Positions 46,930 to 58,955 of a DNA stretch of 64,000 nt are shown here, piece by piece (the stretch's first letter is position 1; each line of letters opens with the position of its first letter). Below the pieces are notes generated by a model. The model worked only from the letters and a program-made list of their open reading frames with translations, was not told the DNA's origin and ran no database searches. A program made the position numbers and the translations under genes. The stretch lies in assembly GCA_051453625.1 (NCBI GenBank), contig JBOZIK010000001.1, positions 234,846,432 through 234,910,431 on the forward strand, written 5' to 3'. Source of the DNA: Welwitschia mirabilis (lineage: Eukaryota > Gnetophyta > Gnetopsida > Welwitschiales).

Positions 46930-47640
46930 ATTTTTAATATTTTTAAATTTATTTGGAATCCAAAAAAAAAGATGCCAATAATATGTAGATCTAGTTTATA
47001 CTAGATCTAATTAGTTAAAAGGCATTAAAACTTAGCTAACAAACAATACAAATAACCAAAAAATAAAACAAATGACTAAAATAAAGAAAAAAAACTATGA
47101 TCAAGCTCAAGCCTCAATAATTTGATACAAAGAGATAGAGAAGTTGATTAAATAATGTAGAAATGCACTAATCTTACTTGAGAATCACTAAAGAATGCCT
47201 AAGATAGCTTGTAGAACTTTAAACATGAAAGAGGACACATTGGAAATGAGTGAAAGGATTAAAAAAATGAAGACATCCACCTAGTATTTATAGATCTACA
47301 TAAATTATAGAGTGGATAATTGACCCTTAGGATTATATAGTTGACTATTTCAAGGGTTTTCTTATAAAAGGTATCAAAGTTAGTTGATCAAAATAGGTGC
47401 AATAAGAAATCAACCTCCTCTAGGAATATCAAAATCCTAAGAGATGAATAGTTAAACTAAAAGTGAGGGAATCAACCTCTAAGTGGTGGAATTGATGAAT
47501 AGAAAGGTTAATTACCTAAGAACATAGTTGTATTATAAGGAGATTAAAATGAAAATAATTGACCTAAGGCTATAAAAGAATCAATATAGAGTTTAAGAAG
47601 TAGTTAATCTAATTAAGTGAAAGATAGAAAAAAAGAACAC
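46930..47640 (-). repeat. Possible degenerate Copia LTR between ORF3 and RNase H
   Basis: 47310-47560 carries the LTR-type motif series ATTGACCC, GTTGACT, GTTGATC, ATCAACC, ATCAACCTC, and a TATA-like TATTTATAGA lies at 47287-47296 on the side expected for a minus-strand LTR. No clear termini or target duplication. It could be a nested solo LTR or simply part of the Copia-2 3' internal region. Confidence 0.3.
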
Positions 47641-47832
47641 CAATCACCTGAACATTAGATAACACATATAAGATATAAATCTTGAAAGTAGAAGAAGAGA
47701 TAAATTTGAGGATAAATTCTAAGATTAGAGGGTTTACAAAGAGAAATAAAATTATCTTAAGATAATGGTTTAATAAGGAAATCACTACGTTATTAACTAG
47801 TGGAAACATATTCAAGCCTTAATTCCTTGGAT

Positions 47833-48250
47833 GAAATGTGGTCTCTAATAAAATGATGTTAGATATCTATGTGTTTGATTCAAGAGTGTAAAACAAGATT
47901 TTTTAAAATGATAATAATACTAGAGTTATCATAGAAGATTAGGGTGTTGGTTTGATGAATTTCAAGATCTTTTAATACATGATGAATCCATAAGACTTGT
48001 AATACACCACTACCAGTGGCTATATATTTTACTTTAGCTAACTCAAAAAGATCTAAAAAATTAATAATATCCATTAGTGATATTTCTATGTCTATATCCA
48101 TCCTAATCAGCATGATAAAAAGTAAATAAATTTAATGAAGAGTCTCTAGAAAATCAAATTCCATAATTAAAGTATCTTTCACATACCTAGGAATTCATTT
48201 CATAGCTCTAAAATGAGATTCCTTTGGTTTATATTTATACCTGATACATA
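47833..48250 (-). pseudogene. Copia-2 RNase H
   Basis: The open segment at 47880-48113 reads LFELAKVKYIATGSGVLQVL, WIHHVLKDLEI and LIFYDNSSII then KNLVLHS, matching EAEYIAA, ALWMRQ-L-D and CDNTSAI-ISKNPVQHS. KHIDI and HHFIRDH follow near 47835-47870. Confidence 0.83.
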
Positions 48251-49270
48251 GTCCAACTACAAAAGTAATATCAAATTAATTAGCTATCAAAAAAAGTAGG
48301 CTTTTAATAATGTTATAGTATAAATTTTTATCCACATCAATTTTCTCATTGGTTTCCATAAGTGTAGAGCTAGTTTAAAATTTTCCTAGATAAAATTCTT
48401 TACTAATTCACTTGTAAGTTTTTGTTAGGATAAGAAAATACTATCTTCTCTTTATTTAATCTACAAACCAAAAAAAATCTAAAGCTCATCAAGATGACTC
48501 ATTTTAAAATTTTTAGTTATGAGGTTGATAAAATCATGAAAAATAAAGTTCATGATTAAACTAAAAATATCATCTACATGTATTTAAATAAGTAAAAAAT
48601 CATAATTAACCTTATTAATGAATATAGTTTGGTTAATTTTACCTATAGCAAAATTATTCTTTATAAGAAAAAAGGTTAATTTTTTGCATCATGCTTTAAG
48701 TGCTTACTTAAGTCCATACAAGGCCTCTTTTAACCTGTAGAAATGGTTACAAATCTTTGATTTTTCAAAACCAAGGAGTTGTGTCATAAATACAAGCTTA
48801 TTTAAAGAACCATTTAAGAATGCACTTTTCACATCCATTTAAATTTTAAAATTGAAATACCATGATACAGAAAGACAGATATAGATAAACTCTAATCTAG
48901 TAGCTATGATATAAGTCTTTTCAAAATCTTTGCCTTCCATCTACGTATATCCATTAACTACTAACCTATCTATATTTCTTACTCCTTGAAAATTTTCATT
49001 TAGATTCTTCTTAAAGATCCATTTTGTTCTTATAACATTGTGATTATTAAATCTTAGGACAACTTGCCATGCATTACTTTTCTTACATTGATTAAGTTGT
49101 TCTTACATAGTGTTCACCTGATATTTATCTGTTTTAACCTTTTCAAAATCATTAGGTTTCAAAATAGAGACAAAATACACATTAGAATAAATGGAATGCC
49201 TTGTATTTACCTTACCAAAAACATTACAAATTACAAAATCTATAGCTAAATCCTTATCCACAACTATGTC
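48251..49270 (-). pseudogene. Copia-2 reverse transcriptase
   Basis: Minus strand near 48690-48840 reads MDVKSAFLNGSLNKLVFMTQ, LGFEKSKI and RLKEALYGLK, a clear Copia RT palm region. The catalytic motif is HVDDI at 48567-48580 (Tyr to His, both Asp kept). Stops lie between blocks. Confidence 0.85.
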
Positions 49271-50640
49271 CTTGATTTTTCTTGATCAAACATTGTTGAG
49301 GATTCCTTGGGAGAATGTGGTGGGCTAGAAGGTGAATAAGTAGAGTTTTAGGCATTATATTTAATTCTATTTAAAATCATTTCTACCTTTTCATCCTCAT
49401 CATCATTCTCACTGTTACCTTCATCTACTCCACCATGAGTACACTCCTCAACTCTTCTTAAGTTCTGATTGTACACCCTGTAAGCTTTACTAGTTTTTAA
49501 ATACTTAAGAAGAATATATTTAGAGGACTTTAAGTCAATCTTCTTAGCTTAAATTCTTTAAAATGTAGCACTCACTACTAAATACCTTTAAGTATTATAC
49601 ATTTTGTATCTTTTCTTTTCAAATATCATAAGGGGTTTTGATATTTCTAGGTTTAGAAAAATCCCTATTTGACATATAACATGTGGTATTCAAAGCTTTA
49701 GCCCAAAATCTCTTAGCTATAATCTTTTGTTATAGCATTATTCTTATCATCTTATGTAGGACTCTATTTTTCCTCTTCATTGTGCCATTTTATTAAGGGA
49801 TTCTAAAGGATGAAAATTCATGAGTTATTCCTTCCTTCTCATACCATTCATCAAACATTTCATTCTCAAACTCTTCTTCATGATTAGTTCTTATCTTCTT
49901 TATGTTGTAACCATTTTATTTTCTAACCTTTTACATAAGACTTAAAATTTTTCAAAGTATTCATCATTATGTCTCAATAACAACATCCATGAAAGCCTTG
50001 AAAAATCATCAATAATCACTAGCACATACTTCTTATCACCAATAATCTCAATAGGGATAGGACCTATAAAAAATAAGATGAATTAAATTTAAAGATCATT
50101 AATATGAAACTTGATTAGTCTTGGAAAAAATGTTTCAAGTTTATTTTCCTAACTAACATGTTAAACACTATTCACCTTCAACTTATTTAAAGTTATAATG
50201 CATCTAAGTAGACCATGTTTAAAGATGTTGTAGAGATTTTATAATTTACATGGCCAAAACATTTATGCCATAACCTACTCTCATTGAATGACATATAATA
50301 GAGTTACTTACTAAATAAGAATTTACTAATGGAATGAGCATTCTTATCTCTATCATAGTTCAAATAATTTTATCCTATTTACCTAAAACATGATAATTAG
50401 AAGCACTNNNNNNNNNNTAAATAAAATATTTATACCTTTGTTATAAATTTGATTAATGCTAATAAGGTTGTATTTTAATCCATTTACATAGAAGACATTG
50501 TAAATTATTGGAATGTCCTTTCCACTAATAATGCTAATACCTTCCATTATTTTTCTATTATTGCTTTTAAATGTCATAGAACCTCCATTTCATTTGTCCA
50601 TTTTTATAAATCTAATTATATCTATAGTTATATGCCTAAA
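49271..50640 (-). pseudogene. Copia-2 integrase and pre-integrase
   Basis: Pre-integrase: the open segment 50383-50577 has ISGKDIPIIYNVFYVNGLKY and NLISINQI, interrupted by 10 N; LWHKCFGHVNYK (HHCC His pair) is near 50240-50280. Core: GPIPIEIIGDKKYVLVIIDD then FSR near 50000-50070. C-terminal: KRFWAKALNTTCYMSN then KTPYDI near 49620-49710. Order and motifs are those of Copia integrase. Confidence 0.82.
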
Positions 50641-50879
50641 GTAATCACTATTAAAATAATAATAAACATCATTAGTATGTGATAATGTATTGTGAATCAA
50701 AATACTTTTATGAGAGAACCAATCTTGATATTCTTCCATTATATCTTCTTATTTTTCATCATGATTATTGCATTCATCTTCATTGGTTCTTATCACTTTT
50801 TTATTATCATCAACATGAATATTAGAGAACTAATCTTCTTCTTCATCACTTTCTTCACCATCTACATCAGCTGAAATAT

Positions 50880-51995
50880 TCTTCAATTCTAATTCATAAG
50901 GGTTAGTTAAATCAAAATTAAAAACATTATTTAGCTTTATGATTAATGCCACATCATGAGAAGTAAATTTCATGAGAGCTAGGTTTTTATCACTTTAAGT
51001 ACCCTGTCAATCTAATTTGTCACTATTCCAAGTGCCCATATTACATTTATTTTTGGAGTCTATTGATGACTTTTTTTTTTATTATTTAGAGACTCACATG
51101 TTATGTGTCCAAACCCTTAACATGCATAGAATTGGATAATATTTTCTATTTAATTACCATTGGGTCTTGAATATGTTGTACCATGATCCTTTGTTTTTCT
51201 TCACTTTTTACCTCCCAACAACTTCTTCTTTCTAGTGAATAAAGTAAGTTCTTCATTCACATTAGACGTAGAATTGGAAGATTAATAACTATAAGCATCA
51301 TCATTTTATTTTTAGAAAGAGGTAATTAATTTGAATCAAGAGATATACCTTCACTTTTATTACCTTTTTACAAATGACATGATTAAAAATTCAAAATGTC
51401 ACTTACTAGCTCCTCCAGCTTGATCTTCTCAATGTTCTTTGTATTGTTAACAAATAATATATTATTCTCATATTTATTTGGAATATATCTTAAGATATTC
51501 TCACTAATTTTAATTTTCTTAAGAGGTTCTATAAGCCCCTAAGTCCATTGACATTGTCCATGTATTTGTTATTAAATTTTGCAAAGGTTTCATCTTCTTG
51601 CATATAAATTTTCTCAAATAGAGTCATTAGCATTTGTTTTCTTGTATTTTGTGTTTGACTCATACCTTTATATGTCACCTACAAATAATTCCAAATTTCT
51701 TTGGTAGTAGTAAAGTTCCTTACCTTCTTTGTAATCTTCCATGAATAGCATTCATTACTTTCTTGTTGAGCATAACCTTGTCCTTATCAATATCTTTCCA
51801 TTTACTTCTTACTTTGATTACAAAGTTTATTACTCTATCAACTTCTTGTGCTTTCATAGAAGAATAGAATCCTTTTCCAATAATTATCTAGTATTCAAGG
51901 CTCATTACTTTAATAAAGAATTGCATCCTACTTTTCTAGAACTCATAGTTGTCATTGGTGAAGTAAGGTATATAGTTGATTAATTGAGATTCCAT
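50880..51995 (-). pseudogene. Copia-2 gag
   Basis: The start codon is at 51995 (minus) in an ACCATGG context, followed by MESQLINYIPYFTNDNYEF, then a stop where the Trp of the conserved YEFW is expected. RMQFFIKVMSLEYW and KVMLNKKVMNAIHGRL follow, as in UBN2-type gag. A damaged zinc knuckle lies at about 51080-51140 (IQFYAC-x-GFGHITCE; first Cys changed to Phe). An acidic Glu-rich tail is near 50820-50890. Confidence 0.78.
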
Positions 51996-52040
51996 GGTTG
52001 ATAACCTATTAGATAATCAAATACAAACAAAAACACCTAC

Positions 52041-52057
52041 ATCAAATCTCTCATATT
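52041..52057 (-). other. Copia-2 primer binding site, decayed
   Basis: Minus strand TAATATGAGAGATTTG after the LTR end, recognisable as TGGTATCAGAG with changes mainly at G and C. Confidence 0.5.
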
Positions 52058-52059
52058 AT

Positions 52060-52553
52060 TATTAGGATCAACTATCCCAAAGGGGAGGGATGAATAGAAT
52101 ATTTAGAGTTATTTTTTCAATTTGATTGTCTACTACTAGTGTTGGCACAATAAATATATGATGCAATTTAGTTAATCCTAATCATCAATCATTAATTATT
52201 CTTAAATATAAATTTAATAATAATATACATAATTAAGTACACATTCTAGTTAACTAAACAATAAAGTAAAATGGAATAAGAGGTAAGAAAACAAGCCTGC
52301 TTTTCCTCTATTAATCATGTAGTCTCTAGCTACACTCTAATATGACTTTGTGGTAGTCCTTCACTAATATAATCAAATTTTTTGATAATCCTTAACCATA
52401 GGTATAAGCCTAATTAACTTAATCACAATAATAATTAAGAATAATGAAAAGGATAAAAGGAGAATTACAATGTGAAGTATTAAAGAAGAGCTCTAAGAGT
52501 GTTTAGATCGAATTAAAAGAATGATCCCAAAAATTCCTTAATAAATACAATAG
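52060..52553 (-). repeat. Copia-2 5' LTR, proximal part
   Basis: Aligns with 43390-43890. It ends at AATACAATAG, after which TGTTACACCC starts a different element. The intact counterpart in the other LTR continues ATTACAATAGTTTCTCC, so the break point is an insertion site. Confidence 0.82.
52549..52553. other. Likely target-site duplication of the Athila insertion (AATAG)
   Basis: The five bases before the LTR terminus at 52554. The partner copy would lie beyond 64000 and should be followed by TTTCTCC, so this is a prediction. Confidence 0.5.
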
Positions 52554-53074
52554 TGTTACACCCCCAACTTATGTGTATTTGATAGGGTATTTTGAGTTAT
52601 TTTGTAGGTAAATTAGTAGATACATGCTTAGTTCTCATGATAATGGAGAATCAGGATGAAAAGAATGAAAACATGCAATTTTCAGATAAATTACAAGCAT
52701 TCTGTGTAGATATGAATAAATGGTATTTTGGATGATAATTTCCTATAAACAATGAAGCAATTGGATTGATTGAAGATCTATAAAAGACCATCATCCACCT
52801 CATCGTTCAGATGTTAGTATGAATGACTACATAATTAGATGATGATAGGTCTCATAGGTAGTCGGATAGGAAATCAAACTAGCAGCAAACAAAGATCTAT
52901 CTATTAGTCAGCATCGTCTCTTATATCATTCAGACAACCAGACAAATGACACTATTTTCTAATACTTGCACTAAATGTTCATCTAAGCTATCATCATTTA
53001 ATTGTAGCTTTTCTTTGCATGATAATTAGGGGTTTTTCTACATTTTTCTATAAGTTTTCTTTCTTGTTTTGAGT

Positions 53075-53086
53075 CTATAAATAAGG
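53075..53086 (+). promoter_or_regulatory. Predicted TATA box of Athila LTR a
   Basis: CTATAAATAAGG in GAGTCTATAAATAAGGG, about 520 bp into the LTR. LTR b has the related GAGTCAATAAATAGAG at the same place. Confidence 0.6.
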
Positions 53087-53260
53087 GTCTTCCCCTCAAT
53101 TCCTAATCATCTTTGATAGTACCTGATATACTTGTGATAAGAGATTGAAGGATTGAAGAATCATTCTGTAATTTTAGAGAGACATTCCCCTGATGTTGGA
53201 TGGCATTTCTTCCATTGATAAAGAGCTACTTTATAAGGCAGATGTGATAGAATTTTCAAT

Positions 53261-53266
53261 AATAAA
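53261..53266 (+). terminator. Predicted polyadenylation signal of Athila LTR a
   Basis: AATAAA about 180 bp after the TATA box, in the usual R-region position. Confidence 0.45.
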
Positions 53267-53640
53267 ATATTTTCTTTTGTGTTTAGATGTATGCATGATC
53301 TTCTCCCTCATAGTTTATGTTATTTGAGATTCGGTGACAAGATTCTTTTGTAATATAGATTATGAGGGCAACTTTGTTTAGATGCATCGCTATTTCCATT
53401 TTTAGATTAGGCTTGTACAAGTGTGTTTTATTTCATTTTCATGCATTACAAATTATTTCTATAGGTTAGAGTTACATATTTCTATCTTAAAAGCAGCTCC
53501 TTTATTTTCATACTTTGGACTTTAATGGATTATGATATTTAAGTTACTCCCATCTATATTAGTGGGTTGTGTTGCATATTATTTGTGATTAACAAGATTT
53601 AGATCAGGATGTGAACATTGCATAAATATGTACCACAATA

Positions 53641-54300
53641 ATGGTTAAACTTAAGTTGATCGTCAAAAATATACAGTTAGTCTACTTTTAATTTATGATC
53701 AAACATGGTTGGTTAATGAAGCATAGACCATATTTTCTCAAATTAATGGTGCTATAAAAATAGAGTTGCATAATTTCTTTCTTCACACTTAAATCATTAC
53801 CTAAATCTTTTTTATCTACATTAAAAGCTCTTATTAAAAATTATTTATTCCCAAAATGATACCTCATTGATCTGGTCCTTGTATCTATGATACAATTAAG
53901 TGTTACACAGAAAGATTTCCTTAGATGTAAGAGATATTCATTATGGTGATTAACTTCTAAAATAAAAACATCAATGGGGTAAAAATCATCTTCTATTTTA
54001 ATGCCCAAGTTCTTGATCACATCTAATGATTTCTTCACAGAAGTATTGGATAACTCTAAGATAATCCATGTAGGTTTTACTCTTTCTTCCAAATCAAGTT
54101 TTTGACAAATGTGTAAGGGCATAATATTGACACTAATACTAATATCTATCAAGGCTTTCTTTATCTTATAATTTCCCTTTAAAATAACACTCATAGTTTC
54201 CACCTCTAGATGTTTAAACTTTGGACATTTTTGGTAAATCAAATTGCTAATGTATTGGTCTAGAAAGACTTTACTAGGGATGGTTCATTATTTTTCTTCT
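53641..54300 (-). pseudogene. Athila protease, reversed copy
   Basis: The open minus-strand segment 53841-54242 is colinear with the forward protease at 63447-63848: VILKGNYKIKKALIDI, SVNIMPLHICQKLDLEERVK, ILELSNTSVKKSLDVIKNLG and CIIDTRTRSMRYHFGNK. The active-site triplet (Asp-Ile-Gly in the forward copy) reads Asp-Ile-Ser, so Gly is lost. About 200 bp of post-protease sequence (53641-53840), matching 63849-64000, runs up to the exact end of LTR a. Confidence 0.85.
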
Positions 54301-56633
54301 TATTAAGTTTGTCCATATCTTAGAATACCTTAGGTTTTCTTGCGAAAGTTTCCAAAATGGTAAGTTGATACTTACCTTTTGCATTAAGGCTTTTAAATCA
54401 TCATCAAAAAGGGAATTGTGTTAAGTCTAGCTTAAGCCATGGGATAGCAAGTTTCTTTTGTGAAGTGTTTTTCTTTTTGTTTCTTAATGAAGAAGGGAAA
54501 AAATGGTTTCCTAAGATTTCTATATTCTATTTCTCATCATTTTTATTACTTTGTGATATTAAAGCCTCATGAGTGAGAGAAGTTATATCATTTACACTTA
54601 TTGTTACCATATTACAATCTTTTCTTACTGCATTTAGGTTTGATAAAGTTTGAATGGAAAGAAATCCTTATGGTTTTTGGTTGGTAAGAATAGTTTTTTA
54701 TAGGATGCTCACAATATTTTTTATGTTGGTGTTTCTCTTTTCAATGTTTAGGGTGGTTTTTTCTAGTGATTTTCTCAACTTCTCTATGAAATTCCTAAGA
54801 GGATTACTATGATTTTAGAAGTTGAAGGAGCTTGCCAATTTGTTTTAATTATTGGATTTAAAGTTTAAGTTCTTAAATATACTCTTGAGAGTTTGGAAGT
54901 TAGGATGATTGGTTTAAAAATTTCTAGAGTTGGTTTGTTCACTCATATTATATTGATTTTTTTTTGTGATTTTGGACTTGTATTTGATTTAAATTTTGAT
55001 TGTAGTTTAAAGATCCTTAATTAAAATACAAACTTTTTCATAAATTTTCTCTTTGTAAGTTGGAAGCAAGGGACATTCTTTGGTAATGTGGTAACAATCT
55101 TCATATAAATCGCAGGTAGGAACTACAACTTAACTCTTCTTGATTGTCACCTTAGCATCAAGAATCATTTTGGTTTATTTTTAGATCTTATTTTATTTTT
55201 CTCATGTTTTATAACCTTTAGATCTTTAATGATTTGACCTATAGTTTAGTTTTCTTTAGGTGAAACTTTAAGCCAGGTTTAACTCACTTTTACTAAATCT
55301 TTCAATACTTTCCAAACATTATCTAAGNNNNNNNNNNNNNNNNNNNNNNNNNNNNNNNNNNNNNTTTGGTTTAATAAGTTTCCTTTACATAATAATCTAC
55401 AAGTTGCTTTGTGTGACTATTTAATCCACTGTAAAAATAGTCAACAAGCCTATGAAAAGGCATATACAAGATTTGAATATAAAGTAACAAAGAATATCTT
55501 ATAGATGAAATAATAATCTTTGTTAGGCATTTGTTAGAAGTTGGTGACTTCTTTCTTATGTTTTTGGATGGTAGTTTCACTTATAGATCTCTTAATGAAA
55601 GCTTTCTGAACTTGACTTCAATATTTTAAACTCTTACAGGAAATCATTCTAATCCATATTTTTGCTTTATCTTTTAAAGTGATAGGGAAAATGACCATGT
55701 TGATTCTATTACTTATGCATTTTTTACTATTTTTAAAAGTGAGGACTAGTTGTTCTATATTAGTGATGCATTATAAGGGATCTTCATTAGGTTCACCACT
55801 AAAGGTAGGATATGCATTTAAGTTATGAAGTTCAACATCATCACTAGGAATTAAGTCAAAAAGAGTTTAGATTTCACATTTCTAATTTGCTATAAGATCT
55901 CTAAGGATGACATTAGTATTGGTACAAGTAAGAGTGGTTGTAGGAGTTCCAATTATAAGGGGTGGATTTGGTGAGATAAATTTCTTTTACTTTTGAATGA
56001 GGTAGGCATGGTAGAAAAATCAAACTCTATAGAAATAAAAGTAAAAATTGTAGGAAATTTGAAACCTTATGTACCTTTACCGTTTTTACCTATTTTAGTT
56101 TCTAGATCTATTAAAACTTTTCTAATATTTTTAATAATTAATAACTACTCTTTATACTATTTTTATTTCTTACCAAATTTTATCATTCATGCTAAATCTT
56201 GAATGTACAGAGTACCATCCCTACTATTGTCCAAATAATATCCTAAATGATAGAAAACATAGATATTACAAAAAAAAAATATAAATGATAGATTAACTCT
56301 AATAGAAAACTCAGAAAGCATACTGTCATTCTTATGAATTATTTGGATGATAAAGGGAACGATGGAAAAAGCCCTAAAATTTTTTAAACAAAAAATAAAA
56401 TAAAAAACTCACTACACAGAGGTTGTTATCATCACATGTCATCTAGATGATGAAGCAGATGACTGACTTTTTATTGTAGAACATAAAGTAGATTTTTATT
56501 TGAAGATCATAAAAACTGATAGTATAAAAATGGAAAACTACACTGCTACAAATACTGGTGCACCACTACTACAGAAACATCCAAACTAAAATACTCACTG
56601 AATCAATGATAACTCTCAAACTCTAATAATCCT
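54301..56633 (-). pseudogene. Athila gag, reversed copy
   Basis: Minus strand downstream of its primer site. The segment 55371-55580 contains LVDYFYSGLNSHTKQLVDYY, parallel to YYFYSGFNSHTKQLVDFY of the forward copy near 62260-62310. The matrix-like start is near 55600-55990 with many stops. A 37-N gap lies at 55328-55364. A plus-strand frame at 55993-56202 is a shadow. Confidence 0.75.
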
Positions 56634-56651
56634 TCCTCGGTAATAGTACCA
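56634..56651 (-). other. Athila primer binding site, reversed copy
   Basis: Minus strand TGGTACTATTACCGAGGA against the tRNA-Asp site TGGCGCCGTTGCCGGGGA: 12 of 18 identical, and all six differences are C-to-T or G-to-A. Confidence 0.8.
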
Positions 56652-56654
56652 AGA

Positions 56655-57708
56655 TGTTGCGATGCATATTTATGTAATGTTTACGTCTTAAGTAGAACCT
56701 TGATAATCATAAATAATAATGCATAAATACAACACACTAATATAGATGGAAGTGAATTGAATGTCATAATACATTAAAGGCTAAAGTACAAAATAAGAGA
56801 GTTCCTTTTCATAAATAAATACTTTCACCCTAATTTACAGAAATAACTTGTAATGCATATAAGTATAATAAAACACACTCATGTAAAGTTAATTTAGGAA
56901 AAGAAAACAGCAATTCACTTAACTCAAATTAACCAAGAACAACTTTAATAAAGGTTATCTTCATAACCTATATCACTAGAGAAACTATTACTAGATTAAA
57001 AGAAACATAAGCTATGAGGGTAAGAAATAATCACACATTGAAAGTATAAAAGAAAATGTTTTATATTAATAATCAAACCATATCCATATTACAATGTAAT
57101 CACACCTCAATATAGAAAACACTACCCAATACTAAGAAAACATATCTTTAGAACTACAAGATGGATCTCCAGTCCTTTAATCTCCTATCATGAGAATTTC
57201 AGATATAAATAAAGATAAATAGGAGTTAAGGGTGATATCTCTATTTATTGACTCAAACACATAATAACAAATATAAAAAGATACAGGTAAATCATAATGG
57301 TTATACAAGGAAAAAATGAAAAGTACAAGTGGAAGAGATTAGATGAATGTTCAATATAGATATTACAATAATGTCATTTAGCTAGTTATCTAGAAGATAG
57401 AGGAGACAATTCCACCTCATAATCAATCCATATTAGCTTGCATATAGATTATAGTTAGCATCTAGTTAGCATGGTTATCTAAATAGCCATCTGGACAATT
57501 TGGTAGATGATGGCCTTTGATAATTCTTCAATAGCTTTAATGTTTGCAATAAGTTATCTTAAAAAATGTAAAGTATTCATACCTATTTAGAATTTTGTAA
57601 ATTATCATGGAGATTGCATATTTTGTTTCTTTTCATCTGAGCTCTTCATTATCATGTAAATCAAGCATTTACCTATCTATTCATCTATAAAACTACTCGA
57701 AATACCCC
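56655..57708 (-). repeat. Athila LTR b (reversed, terminus lost)
   Basis: The inner end TGTTGCGATGC (plus) at 56655 follows the primer site. It aligns through most of LTR a but stops at AAATACCCC, lacking about the last 30 bp including TGTTACACCC. Forward RT coding starts at the break; the shared ACCC/CCC suggests a microhomology joint. Confidence 0.8.
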
Positions 57709-58640
57709 TTAAACAAGTAATCAAAGATGAAATTATCAAACTTATGGATGCTAGGATTATCTATGCTATATCTGATAGTGAGTAAGTTAGCCACTTAACA
57801 TAGTTTCTAAAAGAAGTGGGAAAAGAAGAAAGTGTATTAATTTAAAAAACTTAATGAGGTCACTAAGAAAGATCATTGTCATTTACCCTTTATTGATTAA
57901 GTTCTTGATAGAATCCAAGGACATGCCTACTATTATTTTCTTAATGAGTATACTAACTACAATCAAGTTTGCTTAGTAAGTAAAGATTAAGTAAAAATAC
58001 TTTTTACCTTTCCCTTTAGAACTTTTACCTTCAGGATAATGTCTTTTGGAGTTTTTAGTGTTCTTGGGACATTTCAGTGAGTAATGATGGGTATTATTTT
58101 TAACATGATAGAGGAATCTATTGAAATATTTATGGATAATTTTTTATCTTCGATAAATCTTTTGAATAAATCATAAAACATTTAGAGGAATTATTGGATT
58201 AATTTATAGAAAGTGGCCTACACTTAAGTTGGAAAAGGAATTTTCTTCCTTATTAATAATGGCATTATTTTAGGTCACCAAATTTCTAGTGAGGGGATTA
58301 GTATGAACCCTATAAAAGTTGGTATCATTAAAAAACTTAACCCTCTAACTAATGTCACATAAGTTAGATCATTCCTTAGTTATGCTGATTTCTATTACCA
58401 TTTTATTCAATATTATGCTAAGGTTTGTAAATAACTTCACTCATTACTTGAAAAAGAAGATAAATTTAATTGGAATGATTCATGTTAACTATCTTTTAAA
58501 ACACTTAAAGATAAAATTTTTTCTAAACTTATTGTCATGGGTCTTGATTGGACTAAATATTTTTAAATTATGTGTGATGCTATAATATTATTATGAATGA
58601 GGTTCTTATTTAGAAATGTAAAAATGATATTAAAGAAATA
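57709..58640 (+). pseudogene. Athila reverse transcriptase, forward
   Basis: Forward frame starts LKQVIKDEIIKLMDARIIYA then ISDSE, the Athila RT entry. KKDHCHLPFID and FTFPFRTFTFRIMSFGVF follow, and the active site FMDNF (58128-58142; FMDDF in relatives). GHQISSEGISMNPIKVGIIK then LSYADFYYHFI complete the palm-thumb part. N-terminal RT sequence, protease and gag are missing immediately upstream. Stops and shifts are frequent. Confidence 0.83.
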
Positions 58641-58955
58641 TTTATCTTAGTAAAACTTTATGTAAGATCCATTCCAACTTTACTACCACTTAAAGGGAAA
58701 TGCTTGCTATATGTTTTGGTCTTGATCACCTTAGATACTATCTTCTTAGTTTTTATATTAAAGTTTACATCGATCATGTAGCTATACACTATTGTATTAC
58801 TAATAATGATTCTAGTATAAGACTTATTAGATGAATCCTTCTCATGCAAGACTTTAATCTTACCATCATCAATATGGCTGAAAAAAATAATAGTGTTGTA
58901 GATCACTTATCTCGACTCTTTTGTTCTCATGATAAAATTTCCATAAATGACTCCT
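58641..58955 (+). pseudogene. Athila RNase H, forward
   Basis: YYASKTLCKIHSNFTTT, REMLAICFGLDHLRYYLLSF, IDHVAIHY and MQDFNLTIINM then VVDHLSRL match the Athila RNase H (YASKTLN, EKELLAVVFALDKFRSYL, DHAALKYL, NVVADHLSRL). The DH pair is kept; several stops. Minus-strand frame 58658-58906 is its shadow. Confidence 0.82.

Larger units (their letters stand above)
52554..53640 (+). repeat. Athila LTR a (forward)
   Basis: 1087 bp, TGTTACACCC to CCACAATA; the last bases align gap-free with GCACTGCAACA at the end of LTR c. The promoter and polyadenylation candidates are listed separately. The expected primer site does not follow; instead reversed internal sequence starts at 53641. Confidence 0.85.
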
